A stretch of DNA of 64,000 bases from Alteromonas sp. MMG017 (GCF_018100795.1 NZ_JAGJDY010000004.1:310001-374000), one strand, 5' to 3'; shown: positions 45,141-54,825, counted from the first letter of the stretch. Made by a program: numbers and translations. Notes: generated by a model not told the origin, from the letters alone.

Positions 45141-47126
45141 TTATTCTGTTTTCAAATACTTATCTAAAAATGCATCCATTTCAGCAAAGAAGCGATGTCG
45201 ATTGCCCTGTATAGACAAGTAATGATCTCCCGACTCTAGCTCGACATATTTAAATGTTTTATCTAAATCTTCGAGTTCGTCAGCCATATAACGACTTTGT
45301 AATGGTCTAACGATGCGGTCTTCTTCACCATGCACCAGTAGAATCGGCGTTTTTATCCCTTCTGCATTGTAATAAGGTGAGCGTGATTCCAAATCGTCGA
45401 AGTCATCACCAATCTGGTCTTTCACCAAGTCTGAATTCACAAAGCGTCTGGCGTGGATAACGATATGCTTTAATGAACTCACACCGGCAAAGCTTACTGC
45501 ACATTGAAATAAATCTGGCGTTTTCACTGCCGCCATTAACGCTGCATAGCCGCCGTAACTCGCGCCAACAATACACATATTGTCTTTGGTGGCATAACCT
45601 TGCTCAACCATCCAGTTTGCTGCGTCTGTGATGTCATCTTGCATCGACAGCCCCCAGCTTTTCATCTGGCTTTGCGCGAAGTCGAAGCCATAACCTTCCG
45701 AGCCTCTAAAGTTAGGGCGAAGCACCGCGTAGCCCTTATTGGTAAAGTACGAGGTCCAGTAATCGAAACCACTAAAATCTCGCGCACCGGGTCCACCATG
45801 AGGGTGAATAATCGTAGGAAACGGCCCTTCTCCATTCGGCAAGGTTAAGTAAGCCTCAATTTCAATATCATCACGGGCAGTGTAAGTAATCAGGTTGTGC
45901 TCAGTCAGCATGCCCTCTTCAATTTTAGGGTACTGCTGAAACAGGAAGTCTAATGAACCTTTTTCGCGGTCACCAATGAAATAGGCGCCTGGCATAGTGT
46001 CTGACTCAGAATACACAATATATTTTTTCTCATCACGGCTAAAGCTAACGAGTGTATTGGAATAGTCGACCAGCGCTTCGTCTAAGCCATTTTGCAGTGC
46101 GACATAACGCTCGTCCCAGTAGTGTCTACCATAGTGACGAATTCCAATAGCATCGTTGGTAACAGGGGAGTAGATTAAACTGCCATCTACGTCATAACCT
46201 TCATCAGAGAAAATTTCTGTGTGCTCATTGGTCTCGAGGTTTAACGTAAACAAGGCTTTGTAGTCTCCCTTGTAGCCGCGATAATAAAGAATGTTAGGAT
46301 CGAGGCCAAAGCCTAGAGGCATTTCACCTTTTTCACTCATGGCATTGTAACTAAACAAGGTACGCCAACTATCATCTTCTTTAAGTAATACGTGGCGCTC
46401 ACCACTGTCATAATCTAGTGTGATACCCACTCGAACATTATGCTGTCTATCAACGACCCAATCTCTAATACTGCGCTTCCCACGCTCTAATCTTGTAGTA
46501 CTGCCCGTATAGACATTCACTTTGAATACAGAAGGAAGGGCAAAAACTTCTACGTCAATGGCCATTAAGATGTGTTCAGGATCATCAGGTAGCCAATCAA
46601 TCACATTATCTTGAAATTGTGGCACACGATTAGGATCTGCCGCTCTTCGTTTCAGTCTTCGCCAGTCTAAAAGGTGTTTAGGTTTTTCGCCCTGCGCATC
46701 GAAGTTCATAGCCAGTAGGCGAGTATCATAGACCCGCGTATTGCCACGACGGCTTTCATAACGAGCACTAACCACGATTCGCTCATCGTTAACCCATCGA
46801 TACCAATTTATCTTAACTTTTTCGTTATCGGAGTGAATAAGGTAGTGAAACTTACCTGTGGTCAGGTCAAACGTGGCTAAAACCGATAGTTCATCTGGCT
46901 CATTAACGTTCTTCACAAACGCAATTTTATCGCCTTTAGGCGACAATGCGGGCCTTCGATAAGCCGGTAGGGCACTAAATACGGTGTAAGGCAGGGGGGC
47001 TGAAACACGTTCTACTGGTTCTGCGGTATTTTCATCACTTAGCGCACTAACGCTTATTGAGCTTAAGAAAAACAGAACAACTAAAGAGGTAACTGAATGG
47101 ATACACGAAAAAAACCGACAGCGCAT
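45141..47126 (-). CDS. Secreted S9-family prolyl oligopeptidase-type peptidase
   Basis: Serine peptidase of the S9 (acylaminoacyl peptidase/DPP) type, 661 residues. A signal peptide spans about 1-29 (hydrophobic SLVVLFFLSSISVSA). Residues 35-390 form a beta-propeller-like region; the catalytic alpha/beta hydrolase follows with Ser in GASYGGYAALMA (about 522), Asp in HGEEDRIV (about 597) and His in SGDHYL (about 633). HPHGGPGARDFSGFDYW is the oxyanion-hole region. AGGA precedes the ATG at 47126; the frame is open to 47150. It is probably periplasmic and degrades peptides. It is divergent from tamA. Confidence 0.93.
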   Translation of the reverse strand: MRCRFFSCIHSVTSLVVLFFLSSISVSALSDENTAEPVERVSAPLPYTVFSALPAYRRPALSPKGDKIAFVKNVNEPDELSVLATFDLTTGKFHYLIHSDNEKVKINWYRWVNDERIVVSARYESRRGNTRVYDTRLLAMNFDAQGEKPKHLLDWRRLKRRAADPNRVPQFQDNVIDWLPDDPEHILMAIDVEVFALPSVFKVNVYTGSTTRLERGKRSIRDWVVDRQHNVRVGITLDYDSGERHVLLKEDDSWRTLFSYNAMSEKGEMPLGFGLDPNILYYRGYKGDYKALFTLNLETNEHTEIFSDEGYDVDGSLIYSPVTNDAIGIRHYGRHYWDERYVALQNGLDEALVDYSNTLVSFSRDEKKYIVYSESDTMPGAYFIGDREKGSLDFLFQQYPKIEEGMLTEHNLITYTARDDIEIEAYLTLPNGEGPFPTIIHPHGGPGARDFSGFDYWTSYFTNKGYAVLRPNFRGSEGYGFDFAQSQMKSWGLSMQDDITDAANWMVEQGYATKDNMCIVGASYGGYAALMAAVKTPDLFQCAVSFAGVSSLKHIVIHARRFVNSDLVKDQIGDDFDDLESRSPYYNAEGIKTPILLVHGEEDRIVRPLQSRYMADELEDLDKTFKYVELESGDHYLSIQGNRHRFFAEMDAFLDKYLKTE

Positions 47127-47460
47127 ATATTTTCCTTTGCTTATTAACAACCCTTATTGAACTATTCATCCTGTGATTAGCTCGAAGTTTGTAACACTAT
47201 ACAACGATTTATAGTTTAAAAAGAAAGTTTAATTGTAATAATTGGTTACATTCAAACCAAACACTACACTAAAAAGAACGTGACATTAACCTGTACTTTA
47301 GTTGTGCTTTTTTACTAAATACGCAGTATACAAAGGGGTGTGGTATTATCAGCATCGTCGATGCTGTGTTAGTTATCTCGTATCATATTAGCGCCCCTTT
47401 TTTGTAAAGGCTGAAGCTGCGCCGTCTCTTTTTTTTTGCTACAAGGAATCGCATTTTTCA
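47127..47460. other. Divergent spacer between the S9 peptidase gene and tamA
   Basis: 334 bp, AT-rich and with no gene. It holds the tamA promoter candidate and dyad described separately, plus poly-T tracts near 47402 and 47431 that could affect transcription. Confidence 0.6.
47341..47366 (+). promoter_or_regulatory. Extended -10 promoter with overlapping dyad upstream of tamA
   Basis: TGGTATTAT (47341-47349) fits an extended -10 element and is directly followed by the inverted repeat CAGCATCG-T-CGATGCTG (47350-47366). A dyad covering the start site is typical of a repressor operator; which protein would bind is unknown. No clear -35 is seen. Confidence 0.5.
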
Positions 47461-49275
47461 ATGCCATCGTGCTTTCTCTCTTCTTTAAAAACGCCGCTAG
47501 CGGGTATTAAAACCTGGCGCCACCGAGGGTACGCTCTTCGGTTTTTATCGCTGTGCCTATTTGTCTTTTTTATCTCTTCTGCTCAAGCGATTACCTACAA
47601 AGTTAATGGGGTAAAGCAAGACACGCTTAAAGACAATATTCGCCTACACTTGAACAATTTAGATGTAGAAACCGAGCTATTGAATGACCCATTCTGGCAG
47701 GACGAAGTTATCGCGACGGTAGCCACTGCCGTGCAGCCCTTTGGCTATTACAATAGTGATGCAACAGTAAAAGTCACTGAAGGCGATGAGGTCGTTGTGA
47801 CAGTTTCACTTAACGAACCTCTTCTGGTATCAAAGGTCACCCGAGAAATTATTGGTGTAGGACGAGAAGATAGCGACTTTAGAAGCCGCTTTAATGGGTT
47901 TTCGCTTAAAGAAGGGGATGTACTTAATCAACCCGTTTACGAGTCGTTTAAGTCATCGATGTTTAATTATGCCTTGTCTCATGGTTACTTTGATTTTTAT
48001 TGGCAAGCCACGCGGTTAGATTTAGTCAGAGAGGAAAAAGAAGCTAACATTCTTCTTATTGCCCAAAGCGGCCCCCGTTATAATTTTGGTAAACTAAAGT
48101 TTGTTGGAGAAGACAAAGCGAAGTCAATTATCGAACGGCTCACCCCGTTTGAGGAAGGCAAGCCTTATTCATCAGCAAGATTGTCAGATTTCAACCGTTC
48201 GTTAAATCAATCGGGATACTTTGATAGGGTAATTGCGCGGCCAGTGGTAAGCGATGCAGAGGGACTAAATGTACCGATTGAAGTATCGCTGTCACACCGC
48301 CCAAAGGATGCGTTTAACGTATCGGTTGGTGCTGCCACCGATACGGGTCCACGCGTTACTTTAGGCTGGGAACGCCCTTGGGTAAATGATCGTGGTCACT
48401 CTGTATCATCCGATATCTTTATCTCTCAACCAGAACAATCTGTTACTGCCGACTATCGTATCCCGATGCAGAACATCACCAGAGACTACATTAGTTTTGA
48501 AGCTGGTTATCAATTTATTGAATACAGTAACACCTCGATTGAAAGTGAGACCTTGTCACTTGCTGCTCACCGCTACTTTCAGGAAGATCATTCACCTTGG
48601 CAGCATGATGGCTCTATCACATACTTACAAGAAACCTATGATCAAGGCGACACTGACAACAACACTACATCACTTATATTGCCCGGCTACTCTATTACTT
48701 ACATAACCAAAGATAACGACCTTAATATTAATAATGGGAATTATTTTCAATTTTTATCCCAAGTGGGGCGAGATAATCTTGGCTCAGATATTAATATTGT
48801 GAAATCTGTGATGGAAGGCATGGTCATTCGTACCTTTTCTGACGTGCATCGGGTCGCTATTCGCGGTGAGCTTGGCGCAATCAAAACCAATGATTTTTCA
48901 CAAGTACCAACATCACTGCGGTTTTATGCCGGTGGCGACCAAAGTGTTCGCGGGTTCGATTACCGAGAAATTTCGCCTACTGATGATGTTATCGACCCTG
49001 AAACCGGTGACATCGTAACTGATGCCATTGGTGGTAAATACTTAGCCACTGCCAGCGTGGAGTATGCCTATCGCATTGCACAAAATTGGCGTATTGCCGC
49101 CTTTACCGATGCGGGTACGGCCACCAATGATTTAGATACCACATTAACTTACAGCGTGGGGTCGGGTTTTCATTGGCTATCCCCAATAGGCCCTGTACGC
49201 GTGTACGTGGCTCGCGGCTTTGCACCAGATGAAAAGACATGGCAACTGCATCTAATGTTGGGGCCAGAGTTATGA
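47461..49275 (+). CDS. tamA: TamA, Omp85-family outer-membrane assembly factor
   Basis: Outer-membrane half of the translocation and assembly module. The 604 residues have a signal peptide (about 20-43, ending SSAQA), three POTRA domains (about 45-265; GPRYNFGKLKFVGEDKA opens the third) and a 16-strand Omp85 barrel with the RxxG-type lid loop (RFYAGGDQSVRGFDYREISP) and a C-terminal strand of alternating hydrophobics (WQLHLMLGPEL). It overlaps tamB by 4 nt. The start follows AAGGA by 13 bases, slightly long. Confidence 0.95.
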   Translation: MPSCFLSSLKTPLAGIKTWRHRGYALRFLSLCLFVFFISSAQAITYKVNGVKQDTLKDNIRLHLNNLDVETELLNDPFWQDEVIATVATAVQPFGYYNSDATVKVTEGDEVVVTVSLNEPLLVSKVTREIIGVGREDSDFRSRFNGFSLKEGDVLNQPVYESFKSSMFNYALSHGYFDFYWQATRLDLVREEKEANILLIAQSGPRYNFGKLKFVGEDKAKSIIERLTPFEEGKPYSSARLSDFNRSLNQSGYFDRVIARPVVSDAEGLNVPIEVSLSHRPKDAFNVSVGAATDTGPRVTLGWERPWVNDRGHSVSSDIFISQPEQSVTADYRIPMQNITRDYISFEAGYQFIEYSNTSIESETLSLAAHRYFQEDHSPWQHDGSITYLQETYDQGDTDNNTTSLILPGYSITYITKDNDLNINNGNYFQFLSQVGRDNLGSDINIVKSVMEGMVIRTFSDVHRVAIRGELGAIKTNDFSQVPTSLRFYAGGDQSVRGFDYREISPTDDVIDPETGDIVTDAIGGKYLATASVEYAYRIAQNWRIAAFTDAGTATNDLDTTLTYSVGSGFHWLSPIGPVRVYVARGFAPDEKTWQLHLMLGPEL

Positions 49276-52200
49276 GAAAGCGCACGATTTCAACCATTCT
49301 ACTAACGCCTGTACTTATTGTGGTGTTTGTTTACGGATTATTAATTAGCCCACTAGGCGGGCCGACCATACGCCTAATTGCCAATAATTTAGTAGGCGGG
49401 CTGAGTATTGAAAGCATTGAGGGTGGTCTTGCCGACAACCTCACTATTTCACAGGTAAAGTGGGAGAATGCGCAGTGGCGGGTGCACGCTGAGTATGCGT
49501 ATCTTGATGTTACGTGGCGCTGTATCTTTGAGCCTCGAGTCTGCGTCAACGAAGTCAATGCCAGCGGAATTCTTGTTGAACAATTACAAGCGTCACCAAA
49601 AACAGAATCAGCCGAAGAAACAGAAAACTTTACGCTGCCTTTACCTATAGAGGTAAACCAAGCCAAGGTTGAGCGTTTTACCTTAAAAATGTCGAGTCAG
49701 ACAGTTGAACTAGGGAAGTTAAACTTAGATGAGTTCTTAGGCAACGATAAGCTGACGATATCGTCGTTATCGCTTGAAGATTTAGCCGTTACCCTTCATC
49801 AAGTTGAAGCATCCTCTCAAACAACAGCCTCTTCGGCTAACGCGAACAAGGATGGTGCTACCTCTGAAAGTAGAGCTGACAATAGCACCTCGAACAAATC
49901 ACTACCAAAGTCTTATTCGCTTTCATACACCGCCCCAGAACTGCCCACAGTTTCATCGCCTATTCCTATAAGAATTGGAGAGTTTTCACTGACCAATGGC
50001 ACACTACATCAAGGCGATACAGCCCAAACCTTATCAGTATTCGCTTTTAAGGATTTTGAGTTTGCCAATGCTAATATATCGTTGGCCAATTTGGACGTAG
50101 TTCATCCACAAGGCAAGCTTAATGGCGACATTGCGGTCACCCTTGATGGTGCCTATCCGTTATCAGTCTCACTGAACGGTAGCGGCCCTATAGACGACAG
50201 CCAGCAGCAAGTAGACTTTCAAGCATCAGGCTCGCTGGCTGCACTTGAAGCTGACCTACAAACTGACGGTGTGATGAATGCCAAAGTAAACCTGTCTGCC
50301 GATGTACTTAGTGACAACCTGCCCATTTCCTTTAGCGCATCATGGAAAGAACAGCCCTTACCCACTATGGAGTCTGGCACCCTTCACGATGGCGCACTAA
50401 CCCTTAACGGCACCATGGGTGATTACATTTTAGATGGCGGGGCAGCTGCCACTTTGCCCGATGTAGGCAAGGTGCCTGTAGCGCTAAATGTGGTGCTAAA
50501 AGAACACAACATCTACGTGAACGAAGCCAAAATCGAAGCATTAGAAGGCAGTATCAGTAATACCGGTACCTTGTACTTAGATGAGGCTATTTCTTGGGAA
50601 GGAAACACTACGTTTACCAATGTCTCTGGTGTTCAGTTTTCTGAATACGCGCCTGAGCAGTTAGAAGGTGGCTTTACCAGCGTGATGCAATATACGGAAA
50701 AAGGCCCGCAAGTCAGTATTCGAGATTTAGACTTAAAAGGCGTTTTGCAAAACAAACCCTTTTCGGTAGCCGGCGCTTTCGTTTATTCCGGCCCCAGCGA
50801 CTTGCTGGTTGCTTCGCTAGCCGTAGAGCAAGCCGAAAATAAAATTGATGTGGTAGGCCAACTGTTAAACAAACGCTATATTAACGCTGATATTGGTCTT
50901 GATGTAGCGGAAATTGCCGACCTTTACCCTGAAGTAGCTGGGGCGATATCTGGCAATATAAAAGCCACAGGCCCATGGATTAACCCCGTTGCCAAAGGCG
51001 CACTTAATTTTTCAAATATTGCGGTGTCGCCTGCGCTTTCAAACGCGGCAGCCCAACAAGGCGAAATTAATGGCAAGCTTGTTATTGATGGCTCATACAC
51101 AAGCCATAAGGTCGACCTAGATATAACCTTGCCTGAGCATAGCGTTGCCCTTAGCGTTGCAGGTAAGTGGCAAGACAATGCTTGGGCGGGTCAGGTAGAA
51201 CAGAGCAAATTAAAACTCGCCAATATGCATTGGGCGTTGTCATCACCATTTTCTCTCAATGTCGGCACGGCACCGCTTAGCGCCAATGTGGGCGAACACT
51301 GCTGGCACTCTCGGGAAGAGGGTGAACTTTGTATCACCAGCTTGAACTACCAAGAAAATAAAGCGAAGTGGAATGTATGGGCTAAGGCACTGCCTGTTGG
51401 CTTGTGGGCGCACGAGCTTGCGCCAGATATGATTGCGGCAGCAGCACCGGCAACCTTATCGGTGAAAACCCAAGGCCAATATTCTCAGGCCGATCCTATT
51501 GATGCGACTTTTACGGCGTCTTTATCACCAGCCACATGGCAATTAGGAAAAGAACGACCACTCGCTATAAGCGTTAACTCTGTGGAAACCACCGGCACTT
51601 TCAAGCAAGGTGAGCTTAAAGCTAAGTCGCTTATTGCCAGTGAAGATTTAGGTAATGCCACCCTCAATATTAGTACTTCGCCTTTTGAGGAACGCAAACC
51701 CATAAGCGGTAATTTGGAACTAGTTAACATCGATGTCGCGCCACTGAAGCCTTTATCTCCTGCTATTCGCACCCTTACGGGTGTAATGAATGGCACGATC
51801 ACGCTGGCGGGATTTATCGACTCACCGGACCTCACAGGTGAACTACAAATAGAAAACGGCGCCATTGATATTCAAGACACGCCCGTGTCACTGGAAAACT
51901 GGACTCAATCAATTACGTTAAACGGCCAACAAGCCAACTTCGACGGCACATTTTTGCTGGGCGGTGGTAAAGGGTCGCTAAACGGCGATCTCAGTTGGGC
52001 TGATGTACCAAGCGCGAACATTAATTTGAAAGGCGATAAATTTGAGGTACGCCAACCAAACATGCGTTTGCGGGTATCGCCAGATTTGAAAGTAGCGGCT
52101 ACCGCTGACAAGGTTGATGTATCAGGCAGTGTCAATATACCTTGGGCGCGTATTGAAGTTGAATCATTACCTGAAAGCGCGGTGTCACCGTCTAAAGATG

Positions 52201-53126
52201 TTCACCTTCGCGGCGAACCGCCTAAAGAAGAACCCCTTGATATTGTCCATGCGTCTGTGATGGTCAATATCGATAAAGGCAAAACCGGTGAAGTGAAGCT
52301 GGAAGCATTTGGCTTAACCGCAAGTTTGCACGGCGGCGTAAAAGTGAATAACCAACCTGCTTTAGTGGGCTTTGGTGATTTACAAATACTCAACGGCCGT
52401 TATAACGCCTACGGCCAGCAGCTGGTTATTCAAACGGGCGAAGTGCAGTTTAATGGCCCTATCGATCAACCCATGCTGCTAATTGAAGCCATTCGCGACC
52501 CAGACAAAACAGACGATGATGTGATTGCCGGCATTAGAATAGACGGCGCCGCCGATTCCCCTAGCATTAATTTATTCTCAGAGCCTGCAATGGATCAGCA
52601 AAACGTACTTTCGTACTTGCTAACAGGGTCTGGCCCAGACGCTGAAAGCGAAGATCCTAACTACACGGCATTGTTACTGGGCTTTGGCCTTTCAAATACC
52701 AAAACCTTAACCGGCCAAGTAGGTAATGCATTAGGCATTGATGATTTCAGCTTAAGCACTAACGAGAACAAACTGTCGGTAACCGGTCAGATTAATGACA
52801 GGTTAACGGCTGAATATAACGTGGATGTGGGGTTGAGTAACAATGATTCAAGCAGCACCCTTCGCCGTAGGCAAGACCCGCCCGATTTAGCATTGCGCTA
52901 CCGCTTGTTGCCTCGTTTATTTTTAGAAGCGGTACAAACCACCATTGAGGATCAGTCTGAATTCGCCTTAGATTTATACTATGAATTCTTCTTAGGAGAA
53001 GAAAAAGACGATGATGATAGTGAAGATCGTGTTGAAGATGAGGGTGGTGATGGAAACAACAACGAAAGCAGCGATACCAGTAACGGTGAAGCTGCTACCT
53101 CAAAGGCTGAAAAAGCGACAAAATAG
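49272..53126 (+). CDS. tamB: TamB, inner-membrane AsmA-like translocation/lipid-transport protein
   Basis: Large periplasm-spanning partner of TamA, also implicated in phospholipid transport to the outer membrane. The 1284 residues have an N-terminal membrane anchor (about 7-27), a long beta-taco of AsmA-like repeats, and the conserved DUF490 C-terminal region (about 950-1225; NAYGQQLVIQTGEVQFNGPIDQPML, SYLLTGSGPD, LALRYRLLPRLFLEA, DLYYEFF). After the last strand a further 45 residues are very acidic and Asn/Ser-rich (EEKDDDDSEDRVEDEGGDG), which is unusual. It is coupled to tamA by an ATGA overlap, which fixes the start; the frame is open from 49239. Confidence 0.95.
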   Translation: MRKRTISTILLTPVLIVVFVYGLLISPLGGPTIRLIANNLVGGLSIESIEGGLADNLTISQVKWENAQWRVHAEYAYLDVTWRCIFEPRVCVNEVNASGILVEQLQASPKTESAEETENFTLPLPIEVNQAKVERFTLKMSSQTVELGKLNLDEFLGNDKLTISSLSLEDLAVTLHQVEASSQTTASSANANKDGATSESRADNSTSNKSLPKSYSLSYTAPELPTVSSPIPIRIGEFSLTNGTLHQGDTAQTLSVFAFKDFEFANANISLANLDVVHPQGKLNGDIAVTLDGAYPLSVSLNGSGPIDDSQQQVDFQASGSLAALEADLQTDGVMNAKVNLSADVLSDNLPISFSASWKEQPLPTMESGTLHDGALTLNGTMGDYILDGGAAATLPDVGKVPVALNVVLKEHNIYVNEAKIEALEGSISNTGTLYLDEAISWEGNTTFTNVSGVQFSEYAPEQLEGGFTSVMQYTEKGPQVSIRDLDLKGVLQNKPFSVAGAFVYSGPSDLLVASLAVEQAENKIDVVGQLLNKRYINADIGLDVAEIADLYPEVAGAISGNIKATGPWINPVAKGALNFSNIAVSPALSNAAAQQGEINGKLVIDGSYTSHKVDLDITLPEHSVALSVAGKWQDNAWAGQVEQSKLKLANMHWALSSPFSLNVGTAPLSANVGEHCWHSREEGELCITSLNYQENKAKWNVWAKALPVGLWAHELAPDMIAAAAPATLSVKTQGQYSQADPIDATFTASLSPATWQLGKERPLAISVNSVETTGTFKQGELKAKSLIASEDLGNATLNISTSPFEERKPISGNLELVNIDVAPLKPLSPAIRTLTGVMNGTITLAGFIDSPDLTGELQIENGAIDIQDTPVSLENWTQSITLNGQQANFDGTFLLGGGKGSLNGDLSWADVPSANINLKGDKFEVRQPNMRLRVSPDLKVAATADKVDVSGSVNIPWARIEVESLPESAVSPSKDVHLRGEPPKEEPLDIVHASVMVNIDKGKTGEVKLEAFGLTASLHGGVKVNNQPALVGFGDLQILNGRYNAYGQQLVIQTGEVQFNGPIDQPMLLIEAIRDPDKTDDDVIAGIRIDGAADSPSINLFSEPAMDQQNVLSYLLTGSGPDAESEDPNYTALLLGFGLSNTKTLTGQVGNALGIDDFSLSTNENKLSVTGQINDRLTAEYNVDVGLSNNDSSSTLRRRQDPPDLALRYRLLPRLFLEAVQTTIEDQSEFALDLYYEFFLGEEKDDDDSEDRVEDEGGDGNNNESSDTSNGEAATSKAEKATK

Positions 53127-53164
53127 CTAACTCATAATGACGGGCGGCAGGTCTTCAAAAATGA

Positions 53165-53767
53165 CTAGCCGCCGTCGCTCATATCATTTAATGCCGTTAA
53201 TTTTTGTTCAAATTGCTTTTGCCTGCGATGCGCCCAAACATACCACACCGCCATAATACCAGCGGTAATTACCGTTACCAGCACTACCACCCCATACTCC
53301 CTTTCTTCAGCAGCCTTAGCCAAGGTAAAGATGGTATTGAACGTAATAACAATGAGAACGGCTATCCAGGCAGAATGTTTGTTAATAAAGGCAATACGTG
53401 CGTTGTTTTTAAACTGCTTTTTCAATTGTTGAACATGATCGTTAGTTTGCGCATTACTGCCAAACGCAGCCACTCTTCTAAGCCAAAGCTGATAGCCAAG
53501 TAAAGGTAAAATGAAAATAATAAGACCAATATTTAAAAGACGTACCAGTGGGGGGAACTCACTCCAGTAATACAAAAACATCCATGCCATTGGGATAACT
53601 GAGAGGCAATCTACCATTATGTAAAGACGCTGCTTTCTTGTTTGGCTTTTAAACGTTTTTTTCACCTCATCCAAATCTACATTCGACACGGGTTGGGCTT
53701 GCCATAACGCGCTGAGGTCATTGTCACTATTACTGCCATTATCAGCGCTTTTGTTATTGTCATTCAT
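53165..53767 (-). CDS. Membrane protein coupled to an ECF sigma factor, probable anti-sigma factor
   Basis: A 200-residue protein of no certain family. A polar N-terminus (1-45, including LSALWQAQPVSNVDLDEVKK) is probably cytoplasmic and could bind sigma; four hydrophobic segments follow at about 50-70, 73-92, 125-145 and 152-172, with a basic tail. The start is the ATG at 53767, preceded by AAGGA, and it overlaps the sigma gene by 8 nt, which is the usual arrangement for an anti-sigma factor. No zinc-binding HxxxCxxC motif is present, so it is not a ZAS-type factor. Confidence 0.75.
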   Translation of the reverse strand: MNDNNKSADNGSNSDNDLSALWQAQPVSNVDLDEVKKTFKSQTRKQRLYIMVDCLSVIPMAWMFLYYWSEFPPLVRLLNIGLIIFILPLLGYQLWLRRVAAFGSNAQTNDHVQQLKKQFKNNARIAFINKHSAWIAVLIVITFNTIFTLAKAAEEREYGVVVLVTVITAGIMAVWYVWAHRRQKQFEQKLTALNDMSDGG

Positions 53768-54257
53768 CAGAGTTTCCTTCCAATACACTTGCTTTAGCAC
53801 GCTTTAAAATAACCCCTACATGAGATTTGGTTAGGCCGCATATATCAGCAATCTCATCGTAAGATAAGCCTTCTAAGGAAAGGGTAAGTACTTGTCGCGG
53901 TTGTACCGCTAGTGCGCGTACTTTAACGAGTAATCGTGTTAGTGATTGTTGCTGGCTGGTGGCCGTTTCAGGGGAGACTTGTGACATTTGCTCAATAACA
54001 ACGTCATCGTTGTACTCATCGGTATCGACGCGCTTCATCTGATTTGCCACGTGAGTAACGGCGCGGTTATGGGCAATTTTTAGAATATAAGTTTTTACAC
54101 TGCTATCGCCTTTAAAGCGCACAAGCCCCTGCCACACAGCAATGGCTATTTCTTGTAGCAGTTCCTGCTGTAAGGCATGGTTAGCCTCGTAACTGTTTGC
54201 TACACGGCTTAATAGACTACCGTACTGTGCAAACACATCTTCAAATCCTTGCCCCAA
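53760..54257 (-). CDS. ECF-type RNA polymerase sigma factor
   Basis: Alternative sigma factor, 165 residues. Region 2 covers about 10-80 (ALQQELLQEIAIAVWQGLVRFKGDSSVKTYILKIAHNRAVTHV, which includes the -10-binding helix) and region 4 about 108-160 (LTLSLEGLSYDEIADICGLTKSHVGVILKRAKA), with a linker lacking region 3. The start is unusual: TTG at 54257, with no ATG in frame; a GTG seven codons later has AAGGA nine bases upstream but would trim region 2. It is divergent from a small PspB-like gene, and co-transcribed with the membrane protein that follows. The signal is unknown. Confidence 0.9.
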   Translation of the reverse strand: MGQGFEDVFAQYGSLLSRVANSYEANHALQQELLQEIAIAVWQGLVRFKGDSSVKTYILKIAHNRAVTHVANQMKRVDTDEYNDDVVIEQMSQVSPETATSQQQSLTRLLVKVRALAVQPRQVLTLSLEGLSYDEIADICGLTKSHVGVILKRAKASVLEGNSDE

Positions 54258-54395
54258 TCTCTCATCCCCAGTATTTCTTATTATTCACTGCACTGTATTA
54301 CCGACTATTACGTTAAGAGCCACCCATTTACTTTTCTTACATGCATGTGATGACAGAAATCACCAGTGCTTATTTTGTGTAGTCTAGGGTGAGCG

Positions 54396-54425
54396 AAAAA
54401 AATTACATTTCTTTGTAATTTTTTT
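54396..54425. repeat. Perfect 12-bp inverted repeat between divergent stress-type genes
   Basis: AAAAAAATTACA (54396-54407) and its exact complement (54414-54425) flank a 6-nt spacer. It is AT-only apart from one C-G pair, so it is more likely a binding site than a terminator. A TGAAACC that resembles an ECF -35 overlaps its right edge (54426-54432), with no convincing -10. Confidence 0.75.
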
Positions 54426-54529
54426 TGAAACCTAAAGACTAGTAAGCATGAAGGGTGTTATCGAAACACCACTATTGGGTACAAAATTAGTTACAAAACC
54501 GGACGCAAACTTTTACCTTGGAGCACACT

Positions 54530-54805
54530 ATGTCTACCTTAAGCATTTTTTTACTTATTGGCTTTATCACCATCATCGCTCTAGGCGCAAGTTACTTAGA
54601 TGCTAAATTTCAATGGCGCCTCAACGACTGGATGAGTGGTACGTGTAGCAATCCTTTCATTGCTAGCAAAGCCACACAGCAGCAACAACAACTTATTGAG
54701 AAAAAAGATAAGCAAATTGCCGCCTTACTAGAGCGAGTCGAAACACTGGAAGCCATAGTGACTCAGCCGGCGTATGAACTGAATCAAAAAATTAATGCGC
54801 TTTAG
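54530..54805 (+). CDS. PspB-like small membrane protein with C-terminal coiled coil
   Basis: A 91-residue protein with one N-terminal helix (about 4-22), a short amphipathic stretch and a C-terminal coiled coil (45-75; KQIAALLERVETLEAIV). Order, length and the RVETLEAIVTQP segment resemble phage-shock protein B, where RIxTLExIL closes the zipper, but I see no PspA or PspC nearby, so homology is only suggested. GGAG lies seven bases before the ATG at 54530. It is divergent from the ECF sigma gene, 270 bp away, so it may be a target. Confidence 0.72.
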   Translation: MSTLSIFLLIGFITIIALGASYLDAKFQWRLNDWMSGTCSNPFIASKATQQQQQLIEKKDKQIAALLERVETLEAIVTQPAYELNQKINAL

Positions 54806-54825
54806 AAATGCATTTAAAGTATGCC

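Noticed and set aside
48386..48706. 106-codon frame inside tamA
   Set aside because: Same-strand shadow frame within the tamA barrel region.
51485..51865. 126-codon minus-strand frame inside tamB
   Set aside because: Antisense to repetitive AsmA-like coding sequence; no start context.
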